Positions 38,543-51,530 of a stretch of 64,000 nt of DNA are shown here, piece by piece. Below the pieces are notes generated by a model, which did no database searches, was not told the DNA's origin, and worked only from the letters and a program-made list of their open reading frames with translations. A program made the position numbers and the translations under genes. The number at the start of each line of letters is the position of its first letter. The first letter of the stretch is position 1. Origin of the DNA: Glandiceps talaboti (lineage: Eukaryota; Hemichordata; Enteropneusta; Spengelidae); NCBI RefSeq assembly GCF_964340395.1, contig NC_135550.1, positions 19,757,176 through 19,821,175 on the forward strand, given 5' to 3'.

Positions 38543-41500
38543 GTAATATCAGTGTCATCTTGTTTCTATAGTAACCGTTCTGTATTCCCTTCTTTCTTTA
38601 CTTTTATCTCCTTCATTTGTTTGCTCTAGAAAGTATACAAATTTGGATTTCCTATTTTCATCTTAGTTTTGACATTTTGAAAGTTTCAGATTACAGATGT
38701 TTCTATGTTATTATCATTCGCCTATATGACTCTATTTCACCTAACATTTCATGATGCTTTAGTGTAAAAATGATTACTCAAACATCTCAAATTTTAATTT
38801 CTATCCAGAAAGTTTTACCTTTTTACTGCATACTACTGAATAGTTTTGTGTAAATTTCAGAAATTTTAATATAGTATATATTTCTTACCTACAGCATGTT
38901 CGTTTGTATATGACAGAAACTGAACATTTCATGCTCACAAAACGTATTTCATGAATGAAAAATGAGGAAAAACAGAAATTAGCAAGTTGATAAATGTGGC
39001 TTGACTAAGACATTGTATAAGAAACTACACTCCTGTAAATTGTCGTCAAATATGCCAGCTGTAACTCATTCTAAAGTGGCCATACGTAGTGTCAAGTATT
39101 TAGAAAAGTCTCATTCACGATATTTCCCAATTGTGGCATATGTCAGTGCAACAATAAGTTGTAAAGAAAAGCAGAACATCACTTAAACAGGTGCAGCACT
39201 TAGTCATGCTACGTCCACACAACTTTTATATTGATGACCGACCGTAGACCGCGGATCTGTCGCTTCTCTACAGTCCGTTCAAGTAATCAACCACATTAAC
39301 AAACTACTAATCGGGATTAACAGTTTATTGCATTACAGATTTAATTCCGACTACGTGAAAATTTCAAATGTTGTTTTCATCCTAAAAAAAACAGCTCAAC
39401 CTCACTTCGTATTCGGTAGTCAGTAATTACAGGTATAGCTGACGTTACAGAATTTGATATGCAAGTTAGTTTTGAGTCAGTAACAAATTGTAAAAAAATT
39501 TCAAAATAATTTCAACTTTTCACTCCAAAATCTATATTTTAGATAAGGATCTTTCCATTAACAAGACTGGGTTATTCAAACAAAGTCTGACAGTATGAAT
39601 GAAAAAAATAGTTTAGATTTGAGGTGGTGCCTTATAAAGTAGCTACGTATTCATCTCAGTAGACAGTGTACTTACATTTGCAGTCGTACATCGACGGCAG
39701 TGATAGCGTTTTTTTTTTAAAATGGGAAACGTGAGTAAAGAAATGTATCTTCAACTTGATGTACTTTTGATGTACTACAGAAGTGTACAGTAGATGGACA
39801 AATATTTTTTCTTTTCTTTCTGGTCATTTGACCGAAAGTGGTAAATAGTCAGGAGAATTACTTGTGCATTTCCTTGTTTGCTTATTACCATGGTCCACTG
39901 CAATGTCAAAACGAAATGTCTAGGAATGTGTTTGTTTTGGAAACATAGCCCAGGGTAGTACATTGGTAATGCCCAGCTAAAATAGACTTAATGTTCTAAT
40001 TGGATCACTGATACTATGTTTGCAGTTTTACCAAACATGACGATCTTTCTTTAAACAGACAATCTTCTATTTCAATTTGATTCAGGTTTCAAACTGATCA
40101 TACTCACATGACCTAATGTGAGGGCTAATTCAACCTTCATTAACCCTATCACCACGGTTACTTGCCACCTAAATTTTCACTATATTATTCTGACAGTGTC
40201 TGTCATTTTCTAATGATAAAAAATTACATATTCCTTAATCATTAGCGCATACACTTGTAGGGACAATGTTTTATTCCATGCTTGATATTTTCACGGAATG
40301 ATGGAAGTGTTTTGAATATAGTTTAAAAATTAAGGCTGATTTTTGTTATTTTTGTCATGACAATAATTTCAGATTTGAGCTTGTGAGTTTGTGTGGTGAT
40401 ACCATTGTTTTAAATACCATCCTCAGCATAAAATTCCATAAAGCAAAAAAATGGCGGGAAAACAGCATACGACACAACGGGGAAAGTTTTGAAAAGTGTT
40501 GAATTGCACAAAAGCATAGGATAGCAAGAACATGCGCTGGATTGCATTTAATGTCGGGTACAGTAGTTATTCAATGCGGCGGCCACCGTGAGAACTTCTT
40601 CTCGATCAAAATGGAAATCACACTTCTACAAAAATATCCACACATGAACAGTGGCAAGTATTTGATAGAAAGCCGTTTCAAATTTACAAAATATAGAAAT
40701 ATTAGGAGACATTAAACATATCAAATATCAGTGTGGAAAGTATCAATACATAATTGAATTATGGTCAGGAGGAGATCGAGCCTTTCACTTGGGTCTGACT
40801 TGGTACCGATTAACATGACAAAGATAACACAATTTACTTGTGACTTCTTACTGTAACACCCATTCAGGAGTCATGTTTTGTGAGAGCTGTTATTTTTAGA
40901 CGAGGCAGTCGGCTTTGTAGCGATGAAATAGTTAGGGGTGGAGGCCCTCCTTACTAATCATTCATCCACTCAAATTAAATGCCTGTTGTGGATGATTAAC
41001 TGCAAGATGGTTTAACAGAATAACACCAAGTCTTTTCTGATGGTACAAAGATTGAGTAATTCTGTCGATAGCTCAATTCTCTACATCACAAGGATTGTGT
41101 CATTCTGTAGATAGCTTAGAATCCGCTCTCTAGTTTGGAGTGTACAAATTCTACAGGGATTCAAATGATACAACTGCCAGTTTTCTAACTGATTGTAATA
41201 CCATGGTTCATGATTGTAACTTTCCAACAAATGTTTTGCGAAAGCCATATTTTTAATTTCTTCTGACACTTCAATTTGTTTTAGACAGCAAGATGTGTAT
41301 TGTCATTATTTTTCAACACTTTTGGTGATATTTTGTAATATTAACCTCTTTCATCATGTTTTGTTGTCTCTCATTCATCTTTTTTCCAAAAATGATATTG
41401 AATTTGAAAATTAGTCAATATTTTGGAAAACCTTTTTTGGGAATATTGCAATATGTGAATGCCTATAGTTGTGACATGCTTTCAAACATCTGACTTTGTT

Positions 41501-41562
41501 CTTGGAGTTGAAAAAAGTAATATATTAATGGATGATTTTGGAGAATATAGCATGTATGTTTA

Positions 41563-41692
41563 CATAGCCACTGTTTTCAAACAAGAGCTGTGTCTGAATT
41601 TGGTTTTAAATTTGAAGAACAATTAACACATTGACAATGATATGGCACCTATTTTAAAACAAGACCTGTGTCAGAATTCAAATTTTGAAAAG
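41563..41692. repeat. diverged ~80-bp duplication
   Basis: TTCAAACAAGAGCTGTGTCT near 41575 and TTAAAACAAGACCTGTGTCA near 41655 with similar flanks. Confidence 0.5.
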
Positions 41693-42837
41693 TTGTGACT
41701 TTGTGAAAATTTCAGCATGACGGTCACAAATGTCCTCGAGAAGATGATATTGTCCGGCATTGGTCTGGCATGCAAGTGTACATAGGTGTAGAGAGTGATT
41801 GATCAGTGAATTTCATCACCATGTCTGTAGTCTTCATAGTGTAAAACACTCGTCATGTCTCACAGAGACAAATCTAATTGTCAACGTTGTATTAAAGGCA
41901 TGGTTGCTGGAGCTGCAGTTTAAAGCTGTTTCCATACAAGATTTATGTCGTTTGTCGATTGGACAGTCATTAGTCAGTCACCTGTAAAAGCCAGGGTCTT
42001 GTAAAATGCTTCCTGGCTTTTTACTTTCAATCTCGGTTTTTCCCCCCATACCCTACCTTCTACAAAACTCAACGAAACGAGATGCGATGTCATCCTCCCA
42101 AACTAATTAATGCAAACCTTCTTTAAAAATTAATAATTGTGGAGTCAGTGTTTACAATAATAATATTTATAATTCCAGAAAGCAAGTTAATGAAGCATTG
42201 AATGTGACTCGGTGATGTATTATTCAGAGTTGATTTAAAAGTCTATGTACAATGTGATCATGTAACAAGTACGGTTAATTGAAGTATACTTCATTCCTGT
42301 TTGGCAGCAGACCGCCTATTCTTAGACAAGTATCCCTTTTGTCCAAAAAACTATGTCAGTGTATAGACTTAGTCCTTACAAAATTATCCGTCATACATTT
42401 GGCCTGTTTAAGTCTGTTGTTGAAGTAATTTTAACTCAATGCTGTTTAAATGCCATGGTAATCCCTCTGCTATTTCCATCAAGTTGCTTGTTGGGTGAAA
42501 TTATTCCCTTTTCTGCGTAAACTGAATAGTGAATCAAGTACATGAATTTGTGTCAGAGGTCAACATTCACTCTGTTTTCTGGTATTCTCGTTTACACTGA
42601 TATATTGCAAGAGTTGATTTTTTTTCAGTTGTAATTTGTTGAATATTTGGTTGGGCAACCACAGTGAAAATAGAGATGAGAACATCATTTTTTTATTACA
42701 CAAAGAAAAATTGAAAAGAGCCGGAAAGAGAAAAATATGATTTTTCATTTTTTCAGCTTGTAAAAAGATCATTTAGAAAAACTGTAAAAGAAGAAGAAAC
42801 AGAACTGCATATTTTTTCTTAAACATTCTCCCTCCCC

Positions 42838-42849
42838 AACAACAACAGC

Positions 42850-42914
<65 letters not shown>

Positions 42915-42915
42915 C
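42838..42915 (+). repeat. (AAC)26 microsatellite
   Basis: Twenty-six AAC triplets with a single AGC interruption, about 500 bp upstream of the bHLH exon. On the minus strand it gives a meaningless poly-Leu frame. Confidence 0.98.
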
Positions 42916-43409
42916 GTTAACAATTTATTTTTCAGGGAAGTTAAAGTTTTGCTCTTGCTGAATGACAAACATTCTACTTTAGCAACAAAAAGGCCGTGTA
43001 ATTTTATACAATAAAGTTGAGAAAATGTCAGATAGAAAATAGTGAAAAGATAAAAGAACATCAAGTCCTGAATATGCTGTGGGTTCATCAAATGATTCAT
43101 TGACAATTTGACTGTATACATAAATGTTTAATCCAAAAAAGTCCAAAGAAACTCAATTTCAGTTTTATGACAGTTTCGGAAACTTTTTATGACACTGTAG
43201 ATCAATGTTTGATAACTCTGTGATGGTAATGGAGTGAGCAAACTGCTCCTAAAAAAAAGATATTTTATAAGATCTCAATTTACAGGGGAAGTATGATAGA
43301 CATTATAAACGTCATCAAAAATGTCATTTGTCGGGTCATATAACCTGCAGGCAGATAGTATAAAATGCTAAATTTACTCATGTACTTGTTTTACTTTTGT
43401 TGATTTCAG

Positions 43410-43660
43410 CATAATTGCAATCCGCAAAGAAAAGTCCCGAGATGCTGCTCGTTCAAGGAGAGGCAAAGAAAACTATGAGTTCTACGAGTTGGCCAAGCTA
43501 CTGCCCCTGCCTGGTGCCATTACCAGCCAACTTGATAAGGCTTCCATTATTCGCCTCACCATCAGCTACCTTCGCATGCGAGACTTTGCAACACAAGGAG
43601 ATCCACCATGGAACATTATACGAGAAATCCCACCACCCAACACATCAGTACTGCAGAAGG
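43410..43660 (+). CDS. NPAS3: NPAS3/NPAS1/trachealess-class bHLH-PAS gene: exon encoding the bHLH domain
   Basis: Internal coding exon of 251 nt: one base of a split codon, 83 full codons, then one base. The acceptor is a pyrimidine-rich tract ending TTTCAG at 43409 and the donor is G|GTAAAG at 43661. The translation contains the basic region [17 protein letters not shown] (from 43423), helix 1 ([12 protein letters not shown]), a loop, helix 2 ([20 protein letters not shown]), then GDPPWN and PPPNTSV. From family knowledge, the basic region contacts an E-box-like half-site and the helices dimerise with ARNT/Tango in the nucleus. GDPPWN and PPPNTSV are closest to vertebrate NPAS3; the [11 protein letters not shown] spelling matches fly trachealess as I recall it. 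A TTG inside the exon (43489) could be mistaken for an ORF start, but the exon clearly extends upstream in frame. The reading frame is uninterrupted. NPAS3 as opposed to NPAS1 or trh is inferred from the linker residues. Confidence 0.96.
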
Positions 43661-43739
43661 GTAAAGCAAGATTTTTTTTTCATTAAAACAGATTTATGAC
43701 ATAAAAAAAGAGAGAAAAAGTATACAAAATGTTGACTTA

Positions 43740-44010
43740 TTGTGTAAAATTGTTTTGTTTATCAAAGGCTATGATTTGGTATACTTTTTTTTACTCATTG
43801 TCAAATTTGTTAGCAGAAGTACGACAAACCATTCTTTCAAACATTTAAAAAAAAAAAGAGAGTCATTCATAAAATACATAAATACAATAAAAAATAATAA
43901 AATTGTGTTATTGTGGTTAAAAGTTGTTTTGTTTATCAAATGCTGTATATCAGTTGGTACACTTTTACTATCATTCTCAAATTTCTTCATAAAAGTATGA
44001 CACAATGTTG
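43740..44010. repeat. ~174-bp tandem duplication in the intron after the bHLH exon
   Basis: TGTTTTGTTTATCAAA occurs at 43751 and 43925. Both are followed by GGTAYACTTTT, CATTSTCAAATTT and AAGTAYGACA. The duplicated segments make overlapping open frames on both strands, which are not genes. Confidence 0.75.
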
Positions 44011-45008
44011 TCAGACTAGCAGTTTTACAAAAAAAAATTTCAGAGTTGTGAAAATGAAATAAAAAAATGACTAAAATGGTAAATTCAAGGCTAAAACGTC
44101 ACAGCATGACAAAAAAATTGTTGATGAATACACTACTGTTGTATCGATGAATGTCAAATTTGTGGCAATAGAAAGCACTATATAGTAGATCTTCCGGACT
44201 TTGTGTGTAACTACTAATGCAATATTGTAGCAAATAAATCTTCAAATGAAAGCCCCTGTATTTGTCACATTTAATTTTTCATTACATAGTTCCATATTGA
44301 CACACATGACATGCCAGGGCACACGATTTATAGCTCACTTCAGATGCTTGCCTGCATGAATATATTAATTATACGCTATCTGTTAATGCAAGGGAGAGGA
44401 AAAATTGGAAAATATGGGTCCATTCAAGACAAGTGATGCATAACAAATTGATTTGAGTATGAGTAGAAAGTAGACGAGTTTTCACTGATCACGCTGTAAC
44501 CTTTGGATATAGGCATAGAAACCCCACCAATATTCCCCATGCTGACCCCTAATGAGTCTATATTGCTAAGGTTAAGCCCTGGGCCTATTCTACGGAGAAA
44601 ATCATTTCCGTTGTAGACTTTCGCTTGCACTCTCGTATGCATGCTTTATTGACTATATATGAAAACTCAATACAGTGTGCATAGGAACATTGCCAGCTAG
44701 CTTCCTTGTTCACTGACTGTGATGTACTGCCTATTAACCCGCCTTTACTGCCACATATAAATTGCAATAGACTGTAAAATGAACGCTACATAGGAAATCA
44801 AAACTACAAACTTTCTGTCTATTTATCCAAACACAGCATTAGTCAAGCCTCACCTCTCCTGTACATACCACTACTCAGTTAAAGCTGCCTACATGGTAAA
44901 AGATTGTCATTATACAGATGGATTTCAAAGAGAAAAATTAAAATAAGTCTTGTAATAAAAAGTTGTGGTTTGTGTATTGAAAAAAAACAATGCTTCTTTT
45001 GTTTTCAG

Positions 45009-45091
45009 ATTTCAAGATGCCAAGGCGACGGAGTGCAAGTGTCATAGCAACTGAAGTTTTTGAGCATCACCTTGGTAGCCATTTGTTGCAG
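45009..45091 (+). CDS. NPAS3: NPAS3-class gene: linker and start of PAS-A exon
   Basis: An 83-nt exon between acceptor GTTTTCAG|AT and donor CAG|GTAAAG. The two leading bases complete the codon begun by the G that ends the bHLH exon (GAT, Asp). Twenty-seven codons follow and the exon ends in phase 0. The product is DFKMPRRRSASVIATEVFEH and then HLGSHLLQ. It aligns with the vertebrate NPAS3 linker (basic RRRS patch) and the first PAS-A helix (EVFE.HLGSHILQ). The RRRS patch could help nuclear localisation, which is inferred. The intron before it is 1,348 bp. The intron after it is 17,381 bp and begins with a (GA)n tract about 95-130 bp past the donor. The phase match with both neighbours and the family match leave little doubt. 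Confidence 0.95.
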
Positions 45092-45189
45092 GTAAAGACA
45101 TTTCAATTTTCATATTTACTCCAGATCTATGCTTGGTCTTGGTTTTGTGGATATGTGCATATGTCTGTTGGTTGGTGGGTGGGTGGATG

Positions 45190-45338
<149 letters not shown>

Positions 45339-46912
45339 TCAGTTACTTTTCATTTTAATTGAAACAACTTGCTTGGATTCTAAAGAACTTCCTTTTATGT
45401 AAACCCTTCTATATTAAATTGTAAGACATGTTAAAATTAGTACTTCTAGTTGAGTGAAAGAGGACTGACTTTGACATATTTATGATACATAAATGTTGAG
45501 TTGAAAGACTGCAAATTCCCCAAGTGATTAACAGGAATGAGAACGGAAGAAGTATTTCCTGCAGAAAGGCTCTTGTGATGTTGTTTTCATGGTGCAATGG
45601 TTCCACACCGTCATTTGAAAATAAGAGAATGAAATAGGACTTGACAAATGTAATGTTTTAATTTCCAGTCATCCATAAAACAGGTGAGGGAACCTGCAAA
45701 TACTAATGAAAGATTAAAATGTCATTTGGGCAAAATGCAAAGCGGCAAGACGCAGTGTTTGCGTTAGGTCTGCGGTACTTGACACTCAAGTGGACCAATT
45801 AACTAGCTTGTTTCCTTTTGTATAATTGAATTCACTGGTGCAAACAGTGAAAGGTACCTGTTTGTTTAGAAAATCAGGATTTCCAATGAAGTCCGCTGAA
45901 TTGTTTACAGAGTTGAAAGGCACAGCACTGAAACATTGTGATTCTCTTGTGTGTGTGTTTTTTTTTCATCTCACTGGGTGAATCAAATGATGGAAGATTG
46001 ATTTGCAATGGTAAACAACGATGATGTCTTGTAAATTGTGTAGGTGGACTACCTGCTAGTCGTTATGTGCTCAAACATACAATTCCCCATTTACTTGTCC
46101 TCCAAGTTTGTTGAATATCAGTGCAATTTCACGATAAATATACAAGTAACTTTCTATCACAGTATGAGAAATCAAATCTAGAATATCTCTATTTCAAGTA
46201 CACAAACATCGTCGCAAACCACAGCCTCTTTTAAGACACCGTCGAAACATACCATTTCAAAGTGTTGCGGAAGCTGGATTGCAAGAATGACAAATGACAA
46301 AATTTCATCTTCTGTTGCAAAATCAGTTATGAAATATTGGGGCTCTGGTCAGTACATTCTGTTTTTCCTTTAGTTTTAAAATCCTTCAGTGAAAGCTGTA
46401 ATTGCAAAATTAATCACACAAGTGTTAAACAGCTTGATGCTACATTTTTATTTAAAAAAATAAAACTAAATTGAAAAAATTGTTTAAAAAAAATAACTTT
46501 AAGTTGATATATAGAACAGAAAGATATTGAAACCTGAAACAACAAGGTTCTTAAGAATGCTGGAAAATGATCATGTACTACGCAATGTTAATATTATGTA
46601 TGGTTAGCACAGGGACGAAATCTAAAGATTGCGTGAAACATTGAAACCAACTACACTCAAAATATATATCTGTCATCACAAAAATATGTAAATGATCCTG
46701 TTTGTTATTTTAGCAAAATATTTACATGAAAAAATTTAACTAAAACTTGAATTTCTTGCTTTAGATTTAAATTGAATACAAACCTGACTCATCATAACAT
46801 TTGATTTACTACATTGGTTGACTAGACATAAAATATCAAAATAAACATAAAGATGAACCAGGGGAGTAATTTTCATTTCAAGAATTACCAATGCTGAGCT
46901 AGAGATGATATA

Positions 46913-47299
46913 GTCTAATTCCTATACGACATGTTACGATTACTATTATCATCTCCACTCACGTATAGGGATAGTCTTATTCTAGCACAGAAATCTGTGC
47001 TACCCCCGACTGCGTTCATATAAATGTGATGACTTTATCACATCACCACATGATTTTAGTTTCAGACTGGAGAGGTGGAGTTCGGTTAATGAGCGATTGT
47101 CTAAAAGAACTAACCAATTGCAACTGCCTGTCAATTTGTGATGGCTTACTCCTGACACACGTCGTTTATTCTTCACCCAGTGGGGTTTACCCTTCGCTTT
47201 AGAGGTGGTAGCACAGATTTCTGTGCTAGAATAATGACTTTCCCTTTACATGAGTGGAGATGATCGTAGTAATTGTAACACGTCATATAGGAACTAGAC
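46913..47299. mobile_element. foldback MITE with ~92-bp terminal inverted repeats
   Basis: Left arm 46913-47004 and right arm 47207-47299 are inverted copies. Matching blocks include GTCTARTTCCTATA, GACRTGTTAC, ATCATCTCCACTCA and TCTAGCACAGAAATCTGTGC. TA dinucleotides flank both ends (46911-46912 and 47300-47301), as for Tc1/mariner-type insertions. GAGATG also occurs just outside each end, so a longer duplication cannot be excluded. The inner end of each arm holds the palindrome TAGCACAGATTTCTGTGCTA or its near equivalent. The 200-bp centre has no transposase. Confidence 0.85.
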
Positions 47300-47984
47300 T
47301 AGAGATGGTTTTGACTTTATAGTTTACAGTTACTATTATGTTTGGTATGAGAATCAAGAATTGAGAGAGATGACATGGCAGCATTATCGTTTATTATTAT
47401 TATATGTAAATTAACTTTAATGGTGTACATCTTGTGATAAAGCTTCACTCTACTGTCTATATCATCATTAGTATCAGATGCAGTATCATTCAGGTGATTT
47501 ATGTAGTCAAAAAGTTACACTATTAAACTTCAAGTGCATCAGGCCAATCTATATAACTGCTGTATATAGTTTGCAAAAACAAAAACGTGACGCTCAGTGA
47601 AATTGTATGTATGATAACATTTGACAAGGAAAGTATAATGGTAGAAACATATTGTTCTATGTTATTAGAAAAAAAATACTTTTTTCAAAATGAAATTCTT
47701 GAATTTGTTGAAATTCTTGAATTTGTTGCATTATATCCTAATCTATTTTACCTTCATGTGCAATTTATGTTTGCCATGTTTTCTTCTACTAAAATGAAAT
47801 TCCAATATAAAAATGTTCTTGCCCATATTTTCTTTATATCTGTTCTAAAAGCCTTGAAACTAAAATTAAAGTGGAAAGGCAGAAATTCAAAAACTGAAAT
47901 GAAATAACAGGATTTCCCCTGTATACATAATTGTATATCAAAAGAAGTTAAAAGCTGTAAGATTGTCAGACCCAGTTACATAGC

Positions 47985-48175
47985 ATAGTTAGGAATACTG
48001 TCTGTAGCTATTTGTACCAAATATACAGTTAAGAAAATACTTTGTAGCCAATTTGTAGCCTTTTTTTGACCTCATTGTAGTTTTAAAATATACTTTGTAG
48101 CTATTTCTGCCAAATAGTGTAGTTAAGAATATACTTTGTAGCAATCTTTACTAAATCATACAGTTAATGCACAGC
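47985..48175. repeat. ~60-bp degenerate tandem repeat
   Basis: Three to four copies of CTTTGTAGCTATTTGTACCA followed by AATATACAGTTAAGAATA, with diverged spacers. Confidence 0.75.
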
Positions 48176-51142
48176 TTATGTCCATTTTCTTTTTACAGAA
48201 TATAGTTAGGATTATATTTTACCAGGGTATTCACATCAAGACTTGCCAATGTTGAAAAAAACATAACAATTGAAGAGACAATTCTCCATCCAAAATCCTT
48301 TCATTTTTATAATGTATAACACTATACTGTGAGCTCTGAAATGCAGGCCAAAACGAACAGCTAGTTTTGGTTGTTTTGATTGTATGATAAAGAACTTTAA
48401 TATACATACAAGATAATTATCCTCCATGTTTTGTACAATACGTAACCTTCAGCTGGTAAAATTGACACAGATACTACAAAGACAAGTTCTGGTGTCTGGG
48501 TATTATAAAAGAAAAGTGTATGATTTTAATGAGGAGATGTCTTGTTTTTAAGCCCCAGGGAGATGTATCGCTATTGTTTGCATGTGATATGTGGTTTGCA
48601 TTTTCATTACCATTTCTCATTAAACTGTGTCAGAACACTTCCATTTCTGAAATGCATGAAAACTCAATCCATAGAAAATCAAAGTATGACGGGTAGTAAG
48701 ATCAACATACTATAAAACATGTTGTAGAGTCCTATCAAATGTATAGGAACAAAAGAAAGATAACTAGGATGTGATGTATGGCTATTTCAATGCTTTTAAT
48801 AAAAATCCATAAAAAAAAATTGTCTGAAAAAGTCTACAAACTAAAATTGACCTGTTTGAAAATAAGGAAAGGAAATGTGTATAAACTCTTAATGAAAAAC
48901 AATAGACTAATTAACAAAAATATTTGAATAACCTGTCTTTTAAGTGAATGACAGTGTGTAGTATTTCATGAATATCAGTGTGCAGTGTAGATTCCGTTAT
49001 CACTCCATTGCAACTACAACAATTCCCTACATCCATGTCAACACCTATCATTGCATCATCTACATTCAAAGAATAAACCATGTCAAACTCTGACTGATTT
49101 ATCATGTGGAATTCTTATTTAAGGTTTACACCGCCAACACTTCAATAAACTGAGCGTATTTGTCCTTACCCCGTGATTAATATTTCTAGATTTACAAAAA
49201 TGGAAAGTGTGTGTTTTCAGTCATTCTCTACGGATCACAAGAGAGAGAAGAGGTTCATTTATATTTGCTGCGTGTACTTGGCCTACACGTCATAACTTTT
49301 AACCTTTTAAATGCACTAGAGAGATTAAAGGTGAATAGATTTACTAACTAATCTGGAGGCATTGATGACCAAACACTACTGTTTTTTATCCAATAAGCAT
49401 TATCATTATTGAAGTTCGGATTGCTGATTGCTCCCATAGCCAAATGATGCTATTGGACGTCAATGATCATTGTCTTACAAGATTACTGATGCAGACACTT
49501 GTTGGACACAGATAAAATAGGCATCAAGAGGCAGAGATGAATGCCAGATATTTTGATCTCGTATTAAGCATTGACTTCAACTCAGAACTATGATCACCCC
49601 TTGGAGATACAACCTTATCTGTTTTGCAGTTTGTGTCATTATCTTCTTGTGTTCCTCCTCTGATGACATGACTTATGTATGAGCTGGCTTCATGCCATAG
49701 TAACACCCCAAGGAGCTATCTAAAAATGGGAGCTTAAATTGAACAAGAAGTACGCCAATTTTGGACAATTGCATGTTTGGAGTTAACACGTCCAGCTCAA
49801 TGTTGCTACCATCTCCTTAGAGAGATTTACTTACAAGCACCGTTCAGCATAAGTAAAAGCCCTCACTTGATCTCAACAATTTAAGAAATGTAGAACCTGA
49901 AGTAGGATTTTTTTTTCGATGTTTGTACATCCATGTAGAATCTGTTTCATAAATTTCCACAGATTGTGTAATCGTGTTGTTAAGGACAAATCTGGTCTAA
50001 ATGGAAAACTGAAACTGAAAAAAAAAATAGAAAATCAAATCAAATTTCTCTTTTGCAGCTTTCATAAAAAGGGTCTTTGTAACTTGTTCTTTAAAAAGTC
50101 GAAGAAATTTAGGGCTGAAAAGGAAACTGATAAACTCAAGTTGATAATTTGAATCATCCCTTTTTACTTTCAGAGTGAAATATGCCCAGTTCTACCATTT
50201 ATGTATAATATAGTAGTATACATTTGAACTGCATAGTGAATGACTTTAACGTAACCATACATCAAAGTGTTTCATCAATTTTTTTTTTGAATTAAAATGT
50301 CACTAGTGCTATTTGATGTGAGTACTTAATTGCAAAATGATGGATAGTTCAACAGAATTGCTGTTAGTCTCAAAGTGTGACCATAATAATTCTGACGGGG
50401 GAAAGTCACCCATATCAAATCCTTAAGAGTGCACTAAATCTTAATACACACACCTCGGTGAAGAAGAAAAAAAGTGTATGACTTTAATAGTCACTTTATA
50501 TAACTGAACTTTATACTAAAAATCAGTTTGAAATTACATGAAATGAGGAAAAATCTTAAAAATAAGTGCAAAACATGTGTTTGAGTCGTATTTTAATACA
50601 TTAAGAGATAGCGACACCTGAGATAAGCAAACCCTTCACTTGTATGGTACGGCCTAAATGAACAGAAAAAAGTGTAAGATCAGTCACAAACTACCCATCA
50701 TCAGAAAAAAAACAAGTTGCAGACACAGTCATACTAAGGTGACAAAGGACAAGTTTTTGGCTTACAATTTACAATTTGATGAGAACCAGATACATGTACA
50801 TGTAACACACTAATGACAGGCCTACTGGGTGTCGCTGTAAAAGATATTTCATCCCTACATGAGTTATCGCAGAGACAAGATAATGATATTGGCAGCCCAA
50901 AGTCTTGTATTGTAGATTCCCTATCATTGGCAAATACCTGATGACTATAGACGCACTGAGGAACAAAACCAAATGGGCTGACTAGAATCATCAGGAGAAA
51001 ATTGTAGTAATTTAGAGTGAGATAACATTACTGATGAGTGGTATCAATGTATGAGATCTACGGCAACACAAGGAGATGACCCTAGGATGTCTATCAGAAC
51101 TGACATTCTCAGTTACATCATTCAATCTAATACACCTTCTTT

Positions 51143-51530
51143 AACTCATCCTGCCACATTTTGCTGTAAAATACAAAAGAAAAATGTAAACTCAGACACT
51201 CAGGTACACAGCATTTCTGAACAAAGTATTGCATCTGATATACTGTTACCAAACTCATCCTGCGACAATGTGCTGCAAAATACTAAAAAACTATGAACTC
51301 AGGTAGATGGCATTTCTGAACAAAATATCAGTGTACCCAATAGTATACCACCTAAACTCATCCTGCAACAATTTGCCTCAAAAGACAGAAACTGTAAACC
51401 CAGGTAGATGACATTTCTGAACAATTGTTTTCCATCAAATATACTATCCATCTTGTAAATTTTTTCTGCAAAGGAAAGTAAGAAACTTTGAGTTCAAGTA
51501 GATAATATTTCTGAATAAAACATACATCTC
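51143..51530. repeat. four-copy ~105-bp tandem repeat
   Basis: Copies begin near 51143, 51251, 51354 and 51446 with AACTCATCCTGC or its variants and contain CTCAGGTAGATGGCATTTCT followed by GAACAAA. The last copy is the most diverged. Confidence 0.85.

Larger units (their letters stand above)
38543..43409 (+). other. presumed intron before the bHLH exon
   Basis: 4,867 bp if candidate exon A is used. It holds the diverged duplication near 41.6 kb and the (AAC)26 tract. No other exon-like segment was recognised. Confidence 0.5.

Noticed and set aside
42819-43121. Minus-strand frame with a long poly-Leu run
   Set aside because: Translation of the (AAC)n microsatellite.
43740-44005. Overlapping 86- and 78-codon frames on both strands
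   Set aside because: Within the intron and made by a tandem duplication.
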